A stretch of DNA of 64,000 nt from 43-108 sp001915545 (GTDB lineage Bacteria; Bacteroidota; Bacteroidia; Bacteroidales; Bacteroidaceae): contig CABUGV010000005.1 in NCBI GenBank assembly GCA_902491215.1, positions 1-64,000 of the forward strand. The letters are read 5' to 3'. The notes under the pieces were generated by a model. That model searched no databases, was not told the DNA's origin, and saw only the letters and a program-made list of their open reading frames with translations. The translations under genes and the position numbers were made by a program. The stretch's first letter is position 1, and every line of letters begins with the position of its first letter. Of the stretch, positions 42,993 through 51,550 are shown one piece after another.

Positions 42993-45908
42993 ATGAAAAA
43001 TTTATACACCCCTAAGATGATTGCGGCGCAACTGATGCTGATGCTTGCACCCGTTGCAAACGCACAATTCTATCATCCAGGATGTCTGCACACACAGGCC
43101 GACTTCGACCGAATAAACAAACAGATTGAGGATGGAAGCAATCCGCAGGTAACTAAGGCATGGAATACTTTTGCGGCAAACTGGATGCTCGAGAAACACG
43201 ACAACTGGCTCAGTGCCATACAGGGCAACACCATCATCAGAGGCGAAGGAGCACAGAACTTCGCACACTCTGAAAGAGACTTCGGTATGTGCTACATCAA
43301 GGCCATATACTGGAAACTCATGCACAATTCTCCTAACGCTTCCGAGCGACAGCTGGCCGAAACACGTGCAAAGGAGGCTGTCGACCTGCTCAACCAGTAT
43401 GCAAAGCGCATCACCGGTATCGGAGGCAACTCCAACTATGCCCTCGTAGGAGCACTGCAGGGATGGCAGGTTGCAAATGCGGCTGAGATTCTCCGTGAAT
43501 ATGACGGATGGCCGGAAAACGAACAGAAGATTTTCCGTCAGTGGGTGTACGATGTGTGGTATACCTCCATCTACGATTTCACCTACAGACAGAACGGACA
43601 GAGCGATCCTCACTACCACAGCAACTGGAACGGAGGAGCCTACAACTCCATGATGGCCATAGGTATATATCTCGACGACCCTTTCATCTACAACCAGGCC
43701 ATGCAGTATCTTAAGCAGAGCAACACGAATGCATCGCTCAAGGAAGGACTCTGCGGAAACGAAGCCTTGAACGGCATCAACCAGGGCTATCTTGTACACT
43801 TCTTCGATGTCGATTCTCTGAACGAGTCGCTTGCTTCAAAAGGCATCAACGTCAAATATCATTCTCCGATCAAATATCTTTGCCAGAATCAGGAATCCGG
43901 ACGCGACCAACCTCATGCCGAAGTAGCAATGGGACAGATGACCCAGGCATGCGAACAGGCATGGAACCAGGGCGACGACCTTTGGGACTTCAACGGCCAG
44001 ATTATGGCTGGCGGAATTGAATATCTGGCAGGTTTCAACTCAGCCGACGACAACGATTCCATCTTCATGAAGAATTATCCGGTCAAGGATTGGTGGATCA
44101 CATGTACCGTATGCGGCAACAGCAACTACACTTCGGGAGTTTCCTACAGCGGCCGAACTCCTAACACCAACATCTGGTACATCGGCTACAACCACTTCGC
44201 CAACCGCATGGGTCTCTACATGCCTTATGCAAAGAAAGCATGGGAAAAAGCGGCTTCATCGTGGTCAGGCGGATGCGAATGGGGTGCCGGTGCCAACGCA
44301 TGGCAGAACTACAGCGACAATGCCGGATTCGGCGACCTCATGCACAACGAAGACAGTCTCACCACTCCATACACCCGTCTGAGAGGTACTCTCAAAATGG
44401 TAAGCGGAATGGCCGAGGGTACACGCCTGACGCAAGTCAGCGGAAGCAGTGTGCCGGCTGTTTCACAGGGCATGACTTACAACTTTCCTGAACTGAACAA
44501 CATCAAGCGCGGTTCGGTCATACTTCTGCAACCTAAGATTGTTGACGGAAGCGAAGACACAGGCAACTGGGAATGGGAAGACGATCCGACAATCAAAACA
44601 CGCGAACGCGAAGTCACAATGGACCACTCGAAGATTCTCAGAGCCATATACATCAATGCAGCAGGCGTAAAAAGCAAACAGCTGTTCACACTGCACGTTG
44701 ACGGCGAAGGTTTCTGCGGAACTGTTGTACCTTACATGATATACAACGGAACACAGATTGACAACGACACGGTCATTTATGTACGCAAGAACGAGGCAAT
44801 CACTCTCGGAATCACATATACTGGACCTATGAAGTCCATCAAATGGGAGAAATACAACTCTACTCTCAACAAATGGCTCAACGACAGCGAAAGCGGAGCA
44901 TCGCTGAAGACTCCTGCACTAACAAAGAACACGCTCTACAGAGTGACATTCAGCAACCATGCAGGTGTAGAAAAGATTTTCACATTCAACATCGGTGTCA
45001 CAGAAGTCGATGCATCAATCTATGACGGCGAAGAATGGCGCGACGTATCTGCCTTGTCGGTAGAAAAAGGAAGTGAAATAAAAATCGGTGCAACTCCTAA
45101 TTCAATTCTCGGAAAGTCTGAAAAATATACCCGTCACTACATATGGACATGCGGAGAAGACACCCTTCAGACATCAGTACGTGCAGGAAAAGAACTGTCG
45201 GACACACTTACTGCAACCGTTGACAGCACAATGGATCTGAAGCTCACGTTTACAAGAGTAAAAAATGAAACCGGCGAGGAATACAAGGAAACAACAAGCT
45301 TCAAGATTTATGCTTACGAGGAAAATACGCTTGAGCCTGGCGACTACTACATCGTAGACCCTGAAACAGGACTGTACATGGAAAACTCCAATGCGCAGTT
45401 CACAGAGTACGACGAAGCATCCGATGAAGATTTCTTGTGGGATATCCGTCAGTTCAGCGCATACGGCAACAGATACATAATATATGTAAAGGGTAAGACC
45501 AACCATTTCGACACAAGCGGAAAACTTACCACAAGATTCGACTACATGAGACAAAGCATCAATATCCGCAAACTTGCAGGCAGCGACAATCTGTATGCAT
45601 TTAAGAACAGCAACGATGCACAGACATGCCAGAATATGTACTGGAACATCGCAGCAAACGAAAACGGTATGCTTATGCCTACTGTCAATGCGGATAATAC
45701 CGATTCTGAATATCCGTTCATGATTCTTGACAAGGAAACCATGGTTGGAATCGACGACGTCGAAACCGGAACTGCAGCTGAGCCTGTAAGCAAGAGCTAC
45801 TACAGCCTCAACGGAATGAAGCTCGAAGCTCCATGCAAAGGCATAACAATAGTAAAGACAATCATGAGCGACGGAACTGTGAAGACAGAAAAGATTTTCA
45901 CAAAATGA
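42993..45908 (+). CDS. Secreted polysaccharide lyase, alginate-lyase superfamily, multi-domain
   Basis: A 971-residue secreted protein. After the signal peptide (IAAQLMLMLAPVANAQ), residues about 25-420 form an alpha/alpha-toroid of the Alginate_lyase family: HTQADFDRINKQIEDGSN, DPHYHSNWNGGAYN, the hallmark SGRDQPHAEVAMGQM (about 301-315) and AWNQGDDLWDF. Two Ig-like domains (about 520-760) and a lectin-like module (GDYYIVDPETGLYMENSN) follow. The tail (YYSLNGMKLEAPCKGITIVK) resembles the short C-terminal motif common on secreted Prevotella proteins. It should cleave uronic-acid polymers; the neighbouring pectinesterase-like gene suggests plant cell wall, but the substrate and PL family are not certain. 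Confidence 0.8.
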   Translation: MKNLYTPKMIAAQLMLMLAPVANAQFYHPGCLHTQADFDRINKQIEDGSNPQVTKAWNTFAANWMLEKHDNWLSAIQGNTIIRGEGAQNFAHSERDFGMCYIKAIYWKLMHNSPNASERQLAETRAKEAVDLLNQYAKRITGIGGNSNYALVGALQGWQVANAAEILREYDGWPENEQKIFRQWVYDVWYTSIYDFTYRQNGQSDPHYHSNWNGGAYNSMMAIGIYLDDPFIYNQAMQYLKQSNTNASLKEGLCGNEALNGINQGYLVHFFDVDSLNESLASKGINVKYHSPIKYLCQNQESGRDQPHAEVAMGQMTQACEQAWNQGDDLWDFNGQIMAGGIEYLAGFNSADDNDSIFMKNYPVKDWWITCTVCGNSNYTSGVSYSGRTPNTNIWYIGYNHFANRMGLYMPYAKKAWEKAASSWSGGCEWGAGANAWQNYSDNAGFGDLMHNEDSLTTPYTRLRGTLKMVSGMAEGTRLTQVSGSSVPAVSQGMTYNFPELNNIKRGSVILLQPKIVDGSEDTGNWEWEDDPTIKTREREVTMDHSKILRAIYINAAGVKSKQLFTLHVDGEGFCGTVVPYMIYNGTQIDNDTVIYVRKNEAITLGITYTGPMKSIKWEKYNSTLNKWLNDSESGASLKTPALTKNTLYRVTFSNHAGVEKIFTFNIGVTEVDASIYDGEEWRDVSALSVEKGSEIKIGATPNSILGKSEKYTRHYIWTCGEDTLQTSVRAGKELSDTLTATVDSTMDLKLTFTRVKNETGEEYKETTSFKIYAYEENTLEPGDYYIVDPETGLYMENSNAQFTEYDEASDEDFLWDIRQFSAYGNRYIIYVKGKTNHFDTSGKLTTRFDYMRQSINIRKLAGSDNLYAFKNSNDAQTCQNMYWNIAANENGMLMPTVNADNTDSEYPFMILDKETMVGIDDVETGTAAEPVSKSYYSLNGMKLEAPCKGITIVKTIMSDGTVKTEKIFTK

Positions 45909-45924
45909 TGTTCTGAGGCAGAAA

Positions 45925-45956
45925 CAAAAAAGAGGTTCAAAAGAACCTCTTTTTTT
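45925..45956. terminator. Bidirectional terminator between the lyase and tRNA-Asn
   Basis: AAAAAAGAGGTTC, a 4-base A loop, then GAACCTCTTTTTTT. A run of A on one side and T on the other lets it serve both the lyase (plus) and the tRNA (minus). Confidence 0.9.
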
Positions 45957-45959
45957 GTG

Positions 45960-46033
45960 CGCTTCAGGATGGGCTTGAACCAACGACCCCATGATTAACA
46001 GTCATGTGCTCTAACCAACTGAGCTACTGAAGC
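45960..46033 (-). tRNA. tRNA-Asn (GTT)
   Basis: On the minus strand the sequence folds as a tRNA: acceptor GCTTCAG with CTGAAGC, D-loop TAGCTCAGTTGGTTAGAGCA, anticodon loop CTGTTAATC with anticodon GTT, and T-arm GTCGTTGGTTCAAGCCCATC. The discriminator is G. CCA is not encoded. A TACCTTTG box about 53 bases upstream (46086-46093, minus strand) may be its promoter. Confidence 0.97.
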
Positions 46034-46115
46034 AATAAATCTTAAATAGATTAAACAGCGGTTATATACCGTTTTTAAAGTGGTGCAAAGGTAGCTGTTT
46101 TTTGTGGAAATGCAA

Positions 46116-46123
46116 TATCTTTG
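46116..46123 (+). promoter_or_regulatory. -7 box candidate for the PfkB kinase gene
   Basis: TATCTTTG, an exact TAnnTTTG match, 19 bases before the start codon. The nearest TTTG (46101) is too close for a standard -33. Confidence 0.45.
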
Positions 46124-46141
46124 CAGTCAAAAATTAAATAA

Positions 46142-47131
46142 ATGGACAAAATTATAGGTATAGGCAACGCTTTGGTTGACGTGCTTATCCAGATTGAAGA
46201 CGACAGTCTGCTCAACGAACTGCAGTTGTCCAAAGCCAGCATGCAGCTGATAGACCTCGAGACCATGGAGAAAATATCTGCCAAAACGGCATCGATGCAT
46301 AAATCCACAGCTACCGGAGGTTCTACATGCAACGCCATGAAGGCCATCGCCGAAATGAAAGGCGAAAGCGCATTCATAGGCATGATAGGCAATGACAATT
46401 ACGGAAACTTTTTTGAAGATACCTGTACGAAAAAAGGTATAGGAACAACACTCATACGCAGGCACGACATGCAGACGGGAGTTGCAACAACATTCATTTC
46501 TCCCGACGGCGAACGCACATTTGCCACTTATCTTGGAGCAGCTTCTGCCATGCAGGACAATGATCTTGACATAGGCATGATGTTCGGAAGCCGGTACATA
46601 CTGATTGAAGGTTTCCTCGTACAGGACAAAAAACTCATGTCCAAGGCAGCAGAAATTGCTGAGCGCGACGGACTGCGCATAAGCCTCGATATGGCCAGCT
46701 ACAACATTGTAGAAAACGAAAGAGATTTCTTCAGAGAATTCATAAGAGGCCACGTCGACATCGTATTTGCCAATCAGGAAGAGGCACATGCATTCACCGG
46801 ATGTTCCAATCCGGAAGATGCATTGAACGAAATTTCTGCACTTTGCGATACGGCAATCGTAAAACTTGGTCCTGAAGGCTCTATCATACGATGCGGAGAA
46901 TGCACCATTCACCAGCCTGCCATGGACGTAGACAAGGTTGTCGACACGACCGGTGCAGGAGACTTCTTTGCCGGAGGTTATCTCTACGGTCTGTCATTAG
47001 GCCTTAGCTGTGAAAAATGTGCAAAACTCGGCACACTTCTGAGCGGACACGTAATTCAGCACATCGGTACTACCCTCTCCGACGAGACATGGAACATGAT
47101 ACGCAAGGAGGCTGAACAGATATTGGGCTGA
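46142..47131 (+). CDS. PfkB-family carbohydrate/nucleoside kinase
   Basis: A 329-residue ribokinase-fold enzyme, adenosine-kinase-like. The N-terminus IIGIGNALVDVLIQIEDD, the substrate-site Gly-Gly in TATGGSTCNAMKAIAEM, FIGMIGNDNYG, and the catalytic DTTGAGDFFAGGYLYGLS with base Asp near residue 274 are clear. It phosphorylates a sugar or nucleoside with ATP in the cytosol; the overall pattern resembles bacterial adenosine kinase-like members, but the substrate is unproven. The protease gene follows with a 74-base spacer. Confidence 0.9.
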   Translation: MDKIIGIGNALVDVLIQIEDDSLLNELQLSKASMQLIDLETMEKISAKTASMHKSTATGGSTCNAMKAIAEMKGESAFIGMIGNDNYGNFFEDTCTKKGIGTTLIRRHDMQTGVATTFISPDGERTFATYLGAASAMQDNDLDIGMMFGSRYILIEGFLVQDKKLMSKAAEIAERDGLRISLDMASYNIVENERDFFREFIRGHVDIVFANQEEAHAFTGCSNPEDALNEISALCDTAIVKLGPEGSIIRCGECTIHQPAMDVDKVVDTTGAGDFFAGGYLYGLSLGLSCEKCAKLGTLLSGHVIQHIGTTLSDETWNMIRKEAEQILG

Positions 47132-47205
47132 CGCACGTGGCAATAATCTCAAACACAGCAGAATCAGTTCAAAGAACAAACAAGAAAATAAATATAAAAA
47201 TCATA

Positions 47206-48876
47206 ATGCACACAAGATTCTACATCACGGCTATTGCACTCGCTATAGGTCTGTTTACGGCAAATGCACAGGACAAGAAAGCCGGCAAGACAGGCGAAGC
47301 CGAACACAGATTCGAAATTGCAAAGAATCTGGACATCTTCAATTCCATATACAAGCAGCTGGAACTCTTCTACGTCGACACGCTCGATGCACAGAAGGTC
47401 ATCAGAGTCGGCATCGATGCCATGCTCGACGAGCTGGATCCGTATACGGTCTATTATCCGGAAGAAGAGATGAGCGACCTGAAAATGATGACAACGGGCA
47501 AATATGGCGGAATCGGTTCCATCATACGCCAGCGCAAGGACAAGACAGTCATGATAGCCGAACCTTACGAAAACATGCCTGCGGCAGAAGTAGGACTTAA
47601 GGTAGGCGACATACTCAAGCAGATTGACGACACAGACCTCACAGGAAAAAACACCAGTGAAGTCAGCGACATGCTCCGTGGCGAACCGGGCACAACGTTC
47701 GTGCTGAAAATACAGCGCCCTGGAGAAGACAAGATGCGCGAGTTCAAGGTAACGCGCCGAAACATTAAGCTTCCGGCAATACCTTACAGCGGCATGATTG
47801 ACAGCCTGGGTTATATAAACCTGTCCAGCTTTACAGAAAACTGTTCGTCAGAAGTGAGAAAAGCAGTCATCAATCTTAAGAATCAGGGAGCCAAGGCCAT
47901 AGTACTCGACCTCAGAGGCAATGGTGGCGGACTTCTGCAGGAAGCAGTCGACATCGTGAACCTGTTTGTTCCGAAAGGCCATGAGATTGTTTCTACAAAA
48001 GGAAAAATCAAAGCAGCCAACTCTATATACAAGACTTCGTCTGAACCGCTGGATACAGACATTCCGTTGGCAATTCTCGTAAACTCGGGTACTGCATCGG
48101 CTGCCGAAATCGTTTCAGGTTCGCTTCAGGACCTTGACCGAGGTGTAGTAGTAGGCACACGCACCTACGGAAAAGGACTCGTTCAGACACCGAGACCACT
48201 GCCGTACAACGGAAGTCTGAAGCTTACATCTTCAAAATACTACATTCCTAGCGGACGCTGCATTCAGGCTATCGACTACAAGAACCGCCGCGAGGCTCAT
48301 TCTGACGGACGCATACCTGACAGTCTTACCACAGTATTCCACACTGCCGGCGGACGCGAGGTACGCGACGGCGGAGGAATCACTCCTGATATAGAAGTAA
48401 AGCACGACACACTTCCAAATCTGCTTTTCTACCTCTCAAACGACGATGTGCTGGTCGACTATGCCACCCGCTACGTGCAGACACACGATGCTCCTTCATC
48501 GGTAGCACAGTTCAAGCTAACCGACGCCGACTACGAGGAGTTCAAGAAAATGACAATAGACAGCGGATTCACATACGACCGACTCAGCGGCAAGAGGCTT
48601 GAAGAGCTCCGCAAGGTGGCAGACTTTGAAGGTTATCTCGACGATGCAAAAGAAGAATTCGCCACACTGGAGAAGAAGCTCGAGCACAACCTGTCGAAAG
48701 AACTTGACCACTTCAGAAGAGACATAGAAAAAATTGTTTCGCAGGAAATCATAAAGAGATATTTCTACCAGCGAGGCATCATTGAGGAACAGCTCAAGGA
48801 TGACGAAGACCTCAAGGCAGCACAGAAGATTCTCAATTCGCCTGACGAATACAAGAGCATACTGGGCAAGAAGTAA
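47206..48876 (+). CDS. S41 C-terminal processing (tail-specific) protease
   Basis: A 556-residue periplasmic protease from the ATG at 47206 (MHTRFYITAIALAIGLFTAN, a signal peptide); an earlier in-frame ATG at 47137 would not give one. Helical N-domain, then a PDZ domain at about 85-175 (GGIGSIIRQRKDKTVMIAEP, AAEVGLKVGDILKQIDDTDL), then the S41 core LGYINLSSFTENCSSEVRKA. The catalytic dyad is Ser298 in SGTASAAEIV and Lys323 in TYGKGLVQ, with the normal 25-residue spacing. It degrades or trims envelope proteins from their C-termini. A helical C-terminal region of about 120 residues is present. Confidence 0.93.
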   Translation: MHTRFYITAIALAIGLFTANAQDKKAGKTGEAEHRFEIAKNLDIFNSIYKQLELFYVDTLDAQKVIRVGIDAMLDELDPYTVYYPEEEMSDLKMMTTGKYGGIGSIIRQRKDKTVMIAEPYENMPAAEVGLKVGDILKQIDDTDLTGKNTSEVSDMLRGEPGTTFVLKIQRPGEDKMREFKVTRRNIKLPAIPYSGMIDSLGYINLSSFTENCSSEVRKAVINLKNQGAKAIVLDLRGNGGGLLQEAVDIVNLFVPKGHEIVSTKGKIKAANSIYKTSSEPLDTDIPLAILVNSGTASAAEIVSGSLQDLDRGVVVGTRTYGKGLVQTPRPLPYNGSLKLTSSKYYIPSGRCIQAIDYKNRREAHSDGRIPDSLTTVFHTAGGREVRDGGGITPDIEVKHDTLPNLLFYLSNDDVLVDYATRYVQTHDAPSSVAQFKLTDADYEEFKKMTIDSGFTYDRLSGKRLEELRKVADFEGYLDDAKEEFATLEKKLEHNLSKELDHFRRDIEKIVSQEIIKRYFYQRGIIEEQLKDDEDLKAAQKILNSPDEYKSILGKK

Positions 48877-48913
48877 AACAACAGCAAAACCAAACGATTA
48901 AAACTTATATATA

Positions 48914-49333
48914 ATGAGCATAAACAACAAAGCGGCGAAAGCCAACAAACGCTTCCTCGTAGGAATAGTGATTCTCGCAGTGGTAATGCTCTTCGCAGTA
49001 GGAGCACTGCTGGTACTCTCCCTCAAGTCCAAGGCAGGTGCAGAGGATATACCGGAAGACTACAAGTACGACATTGCATTCTCAAGCCTCGTATGGGGTG
49101 ACTCTCTCGACGTAGCAGTAAACGGCACAGTGGTATTCTCAGGAACAGTGCAGAAAGGCACTGCCAGCGAATGCTATGCCCCGGGCAACGACACAGGAAA
49201 CGTGATAAGCATCTGCGACCTGAAGACAGGAAAGACTTTCAACTACAATCTTCCTGACGAAGGAAGCTACGTAGCCGTTGAAAGAGATGATTCAGTCATA
49301 TCAATCATGACAAAATCGTTCCACGAACTTTAA
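48914..49333 (+). CDS. Small single-pass membrane protein of unknown function
   Basis: A 139-residue protein: basic N-terminus (NNKAAKANKR), one transmembrane helix (FLVGIVILAVVMLFAVGALL), then a soluble domain of about 100 residues outside the membrane with the look of a small beta-barrel (YDIAFSSLVWGDSLDVAVNG, ending DDSVISIMTKSFHEL). I recognise no family. It lies 37 bases after the protease gene in the same direction and is followed by a hairpin, so it is probably the last gene of that transcript. Confidence 0.75.
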   Translation: MSINNKAAKANKRFLVGIVILAVVMLFAVGALLVLSLKSKAGAEDIPEDYKYDIAFSSLVWGDSLDVAVNGTVVFSGTVQKGTASECYAPGNDTGNVISICDLKTGKTFNYNLPDEGSYVAVERDDSVISIMTKSFHEL

Positions 49334-49377
49334 TACTTCTCTGTCGGCCCTACGCTGACAGCATCACACATAACAGT

Positions 49378-49423
49378 CCCCGAATGAAAGTAAGGCAAAT
49401 CGGCATTATGCTTTCATTCGGGG
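49378..49423 (+). terminator. Hairpin after the small membrane protein gene
   Basis: CCCCGAATGAAAG (49378-49390) and CTTTCATTCGGGG (49411-49423) form a perfect 13-bp stem with a 20-base loop. The following tract is only moderately T-rich. Confidence 0.65.
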
Positions 49424-49598
49424 ATTGCTGTATATATGCTTGCCCAGACATTATGTCAGACACATTCAGCTTCACACATCAAAGCATAAGAGCACTATAC
49501 TTGCATGCCGGCACACATTGCAGCTTATATATGCCTGACACTACTGCATAAGATGAAATTCAGCAATAAAAGTAAGTCAGCAGTAACAAAAAAATGAC

Positions 49599-49606
49599 TA
49601 AATTTG
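49599..49606 (+). promoter_or_regulatory. -7 box candidate for gpmI
   Basis: TAAATTTG fits TAnnTTTG and lies 60 bases before the gpmI start at 49666. It supports that start over the upstream ATG at 49594. The -33 region shows no clear TTTG. Confidence 0.5.
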
Positions 49607-49665
49607 CAGTCAAGAACAAACCAGGCATTCTTACAGATGCCGCAACTATAAAAACAGAAATATTT

Positions 49666-51198
49666 ATGGGAAAGAAAGCACTTTTGATGATTCTCGACGG
49701 ATGGGGAATCGGTTCTCACGGAAAAGGAGATGTTATCTTCAGCACACCGACACCATGCATTGACAAACTGACATCCGAAAACCCTCACTCACAGCTCCAG
49801 GCCAGCGGCGAAAACGTAGGTCTGCCTGACGGACAGATGGGAAACTCTGAGGTCGGTCACCTCAATATCGGTGCAGGACGCATCGTTTATCAGGATCTGG
49901 TGAAGATCAACCGCGCATGCAAGGACGGAAGCATCATGCAGAACCCTGAAATCGTTGCGGCATACGAATACGCAAAGAAGAACAACAAGAGCCTCCACCT
50001 CATGGGACTCACATCAAACGGTGGTGTTCACTCATCACTCGAACACCTCTTCAAGCTCATCGACATCGCTAAGGAGTACGGTATCGAAAATACATACGTA
50101 CACTGCTTCATGGACGGACGCGACACCGACCCTAAGAGCGGAAAAGGCTTCATCGAAGCACTGCAGAAGCACTGCGACGAGCAGACTGGCGCTATAGCTT
50201 CAATCATCGGACGTTTCTACGCAATGGACCGCGACAAGCGCTGGAACCGTATCAAGGTGGCTTACGACCTTCTCGTTGAAGGCAAGGGACGTCAGTGCAC
50301 AGATATGGTTGAAGGAGTTCAGAGCTGCTACGACAGCGATTCTGAAGACCACAAGAACACAGACGAGTTCATGGAACCGCTCGTAAACGCAAACGTTGAC
50401 GGAAGAATCAAGGAAGGCGATGCTGTAATCTTCTTCAACTACCGCAACGACCGTGCAAAGGAGCTCACAGTTGTACTCACACAGCAGGATATGCCGGAAG
50501 AAGGCATGCACACAATACCAGGTCTGCACTACTGCTGCATGACTCCGTATGATGCAAGCTTCACAGGAGTACACATTCTCTTCCCTAAGGAGAACGTAAG
50601 CAACACTCTCGGTGAATATCTCAGCTCAAAGGGACTCAAGCAGCTCCACACTGCAGAAACTGAGAAGTATGCACACGTAACATTCTTCTTCAACGGCGGA
50701 CGCGAAACTCCATACGACGGCGAAGAGCGTATACTCGTTGCATCTCCAAGGGTTGCAACCTACGACCTCAAGCCTGAAATGAGCGCATTCGAAGTTAAGG
50801 ACAAGCTCGTTGCTGCTATCAAGGAGAACAAGTATGACTTCATCGTAGTAAACTTCGCAAACGGCGATATGGTAGGCCACACAGGCGTCTACGAGGCTAT
50901 CGAGAAGGCTGTCAAGGCTGTCGATACTTGCGTAGGTGAGGTTGTTGCTGCAGCAAGCGCTACAGGCTACGAGACAATCATCATAGCTGACCACGGCAAT
51001 GCCGACAACGCTATCAATGCAGACGGTACACCTAACACTGCACACTCACTCAATCCTGTTCCGTTCATCTACATCACAGAGAACAAGAACGCAAAGGTAA
51101 GCGACGGTATCCTTGCAGATGTTGCACCAAGCATCCTGCACATCATGGGTCTCGAACAGCCTTCAGAAATGACAGGAAAGAACCTTATTGAAGACTAA
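49666..51198 (+). CDS. gpmI: 2,3-bisphosphoglycerate-independent phosphoglycerate mutase
   Basis: A 510-residue, two-domain, metal-dependent glycolytic enzyme interconverting 3- and 2-phosphoglycerate. The start MGKKALLMILDGWGIG is the family's. The phospho-acceptor Ser lies in QMGNSEVGHLNIGAGR (about residue 62); HCFMDGRDTDP, FYAMDRDKRWNR and the C-terminal metal site IADHGNADN are intact. Codon use is strongly biased, as expected for an abundant enzyme. It has its own -7 box and a strong terminator. Confidence 0.96.
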   Translation: MGKKALLMILDGWGIGSHGKGDVIFSTPTPCIDKLTSENPHSQLQASGENVGLPDGQMGNSEVGHLNIGAGRIVYQDLVKINRACKDGSIMQNPEIVAAYEYAKKNNKSLHLMGLTSNGGVHSSLEHLFKLIDIAKEYGIENTYVHCFMDGRDTDPKSGKGFIEALQKHCDEQTGAIASIIGRFYAMDRDKRWNRIKVAYDLLVEGKGRQCTDMVEGVQSCYDSDSEDHKNTDEFMEPLVNANVDGRIKEGDAVIFFNYRNDRAKELTVVLTQQDMPEEGMHTIPGLHYCCMTPYDASFTGVHILFPKENVSNTLGEYLSSKGLKQLHTAETEKYAHVTFFFNGGRETPYDGEERILVASPRVATYDLKPEMSAFEVKDKLVAAIKENKYDFIVVNFANGDMVGHTGVYEAIEKAVKAVDTCVGEVVAAASATGYETIIIADHGNADNAINADGTPNTAHSLNPVPFIYITENKNAKVSDGILADVAPSILHIMGLEQPSEMTGKNLIED

Positions 51199-51260
51199 TA
51201 CAGCATGTGCTGAACAATACATGTTCAGACAGACAAAATAAACTTCAATACACTTTACCG

Positions 51261-51302
51261 GAAAGGGAAACGGGCGCAAAAGTCTGTTTCCCTTTCTTTT
51301 TT
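51261..51302 (+). terminator. gpmI terminator
   Basis: GAAAGGGAAAC (51261-51271) pairs with GTTTCCCTTTC (51286-51296), followed by TTTTTT. Confidence 0.9.
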
Positions 51303-51482
51303 GCCCACTCCAACAACACGCGCCGGGCGTTCTAACAATAAGTCCAATCAGAGTTAACATCACAGCAATCAATTGCTAGTACAGACGGACGCAATTCATA
51401 GTACAGATGAAAAACATTCATAACTCGGACACAAACATACAGCGCACACGCGAAACGCCATTATTCTAAAGCATAAAACAAA

Positions 51483-51522
51483 TGCGTGCCGTCCCTCACA
51501 AAAAAATGAGAAACGGCACGCA
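51483..51522 (-). terminator. Terminator of the nuo operon
   Basis: TGCGTGCCGT (51483-51492) and ACGGCACGCA (51513-51522) form a 10-bp stem with an inner CTCA/TGAG pair. On the minus strand the tract TTGTTTTA follows. It lies 28 bases after the nuoN stop. Confidence 0.8.
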
Positions 51523-51550
51523 CACGGCTTACGCGTCAAACGTGACAGAA

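Larger units (their letters stand above)
49334..49665. other. Intergenic region before gpmI
   Basis: 332 bases holding a hairpin (49378-49423) and a -7 box for gpmI (49599-49606). An in-frame ATG at 49594 lies on the -7 box and is not expected to be in the mRNA. Nothing else recognised. Confidence 0.6.
51199..51550. other. Convergent intergenic region between gpmI and nuoN
   Basis: 352 bases with two terminator hairpins (51261-51302 for gpmI, 51483-51522 for the nuo operon). The 180 bases between them show no gene. Notably, no palindrome-triplet element is present in this convergent gap. Confidence 0.6.

Noticed and set aside
43002..43799. Minus-strand open frame of about 265 codons opposite the lyase N-terminus
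   Set aside because: It overlaps the lyase signal peptide and toroid domain; no domain in the antisense product.
45174..45992. Minus-strand open frame of about 270 codons opposite the polysaccharide lyase
   Set aside because: It runs through the lyase terminator and the tRNA and has no motif; the sense gene is convincing.
49594..49665. N-terminal extension of gpmI from an upstream ATG
   Set aside because: The ATG lies just before a -7 box, so it should not be in the transcript, and the family start MGKKAL is at 49666.
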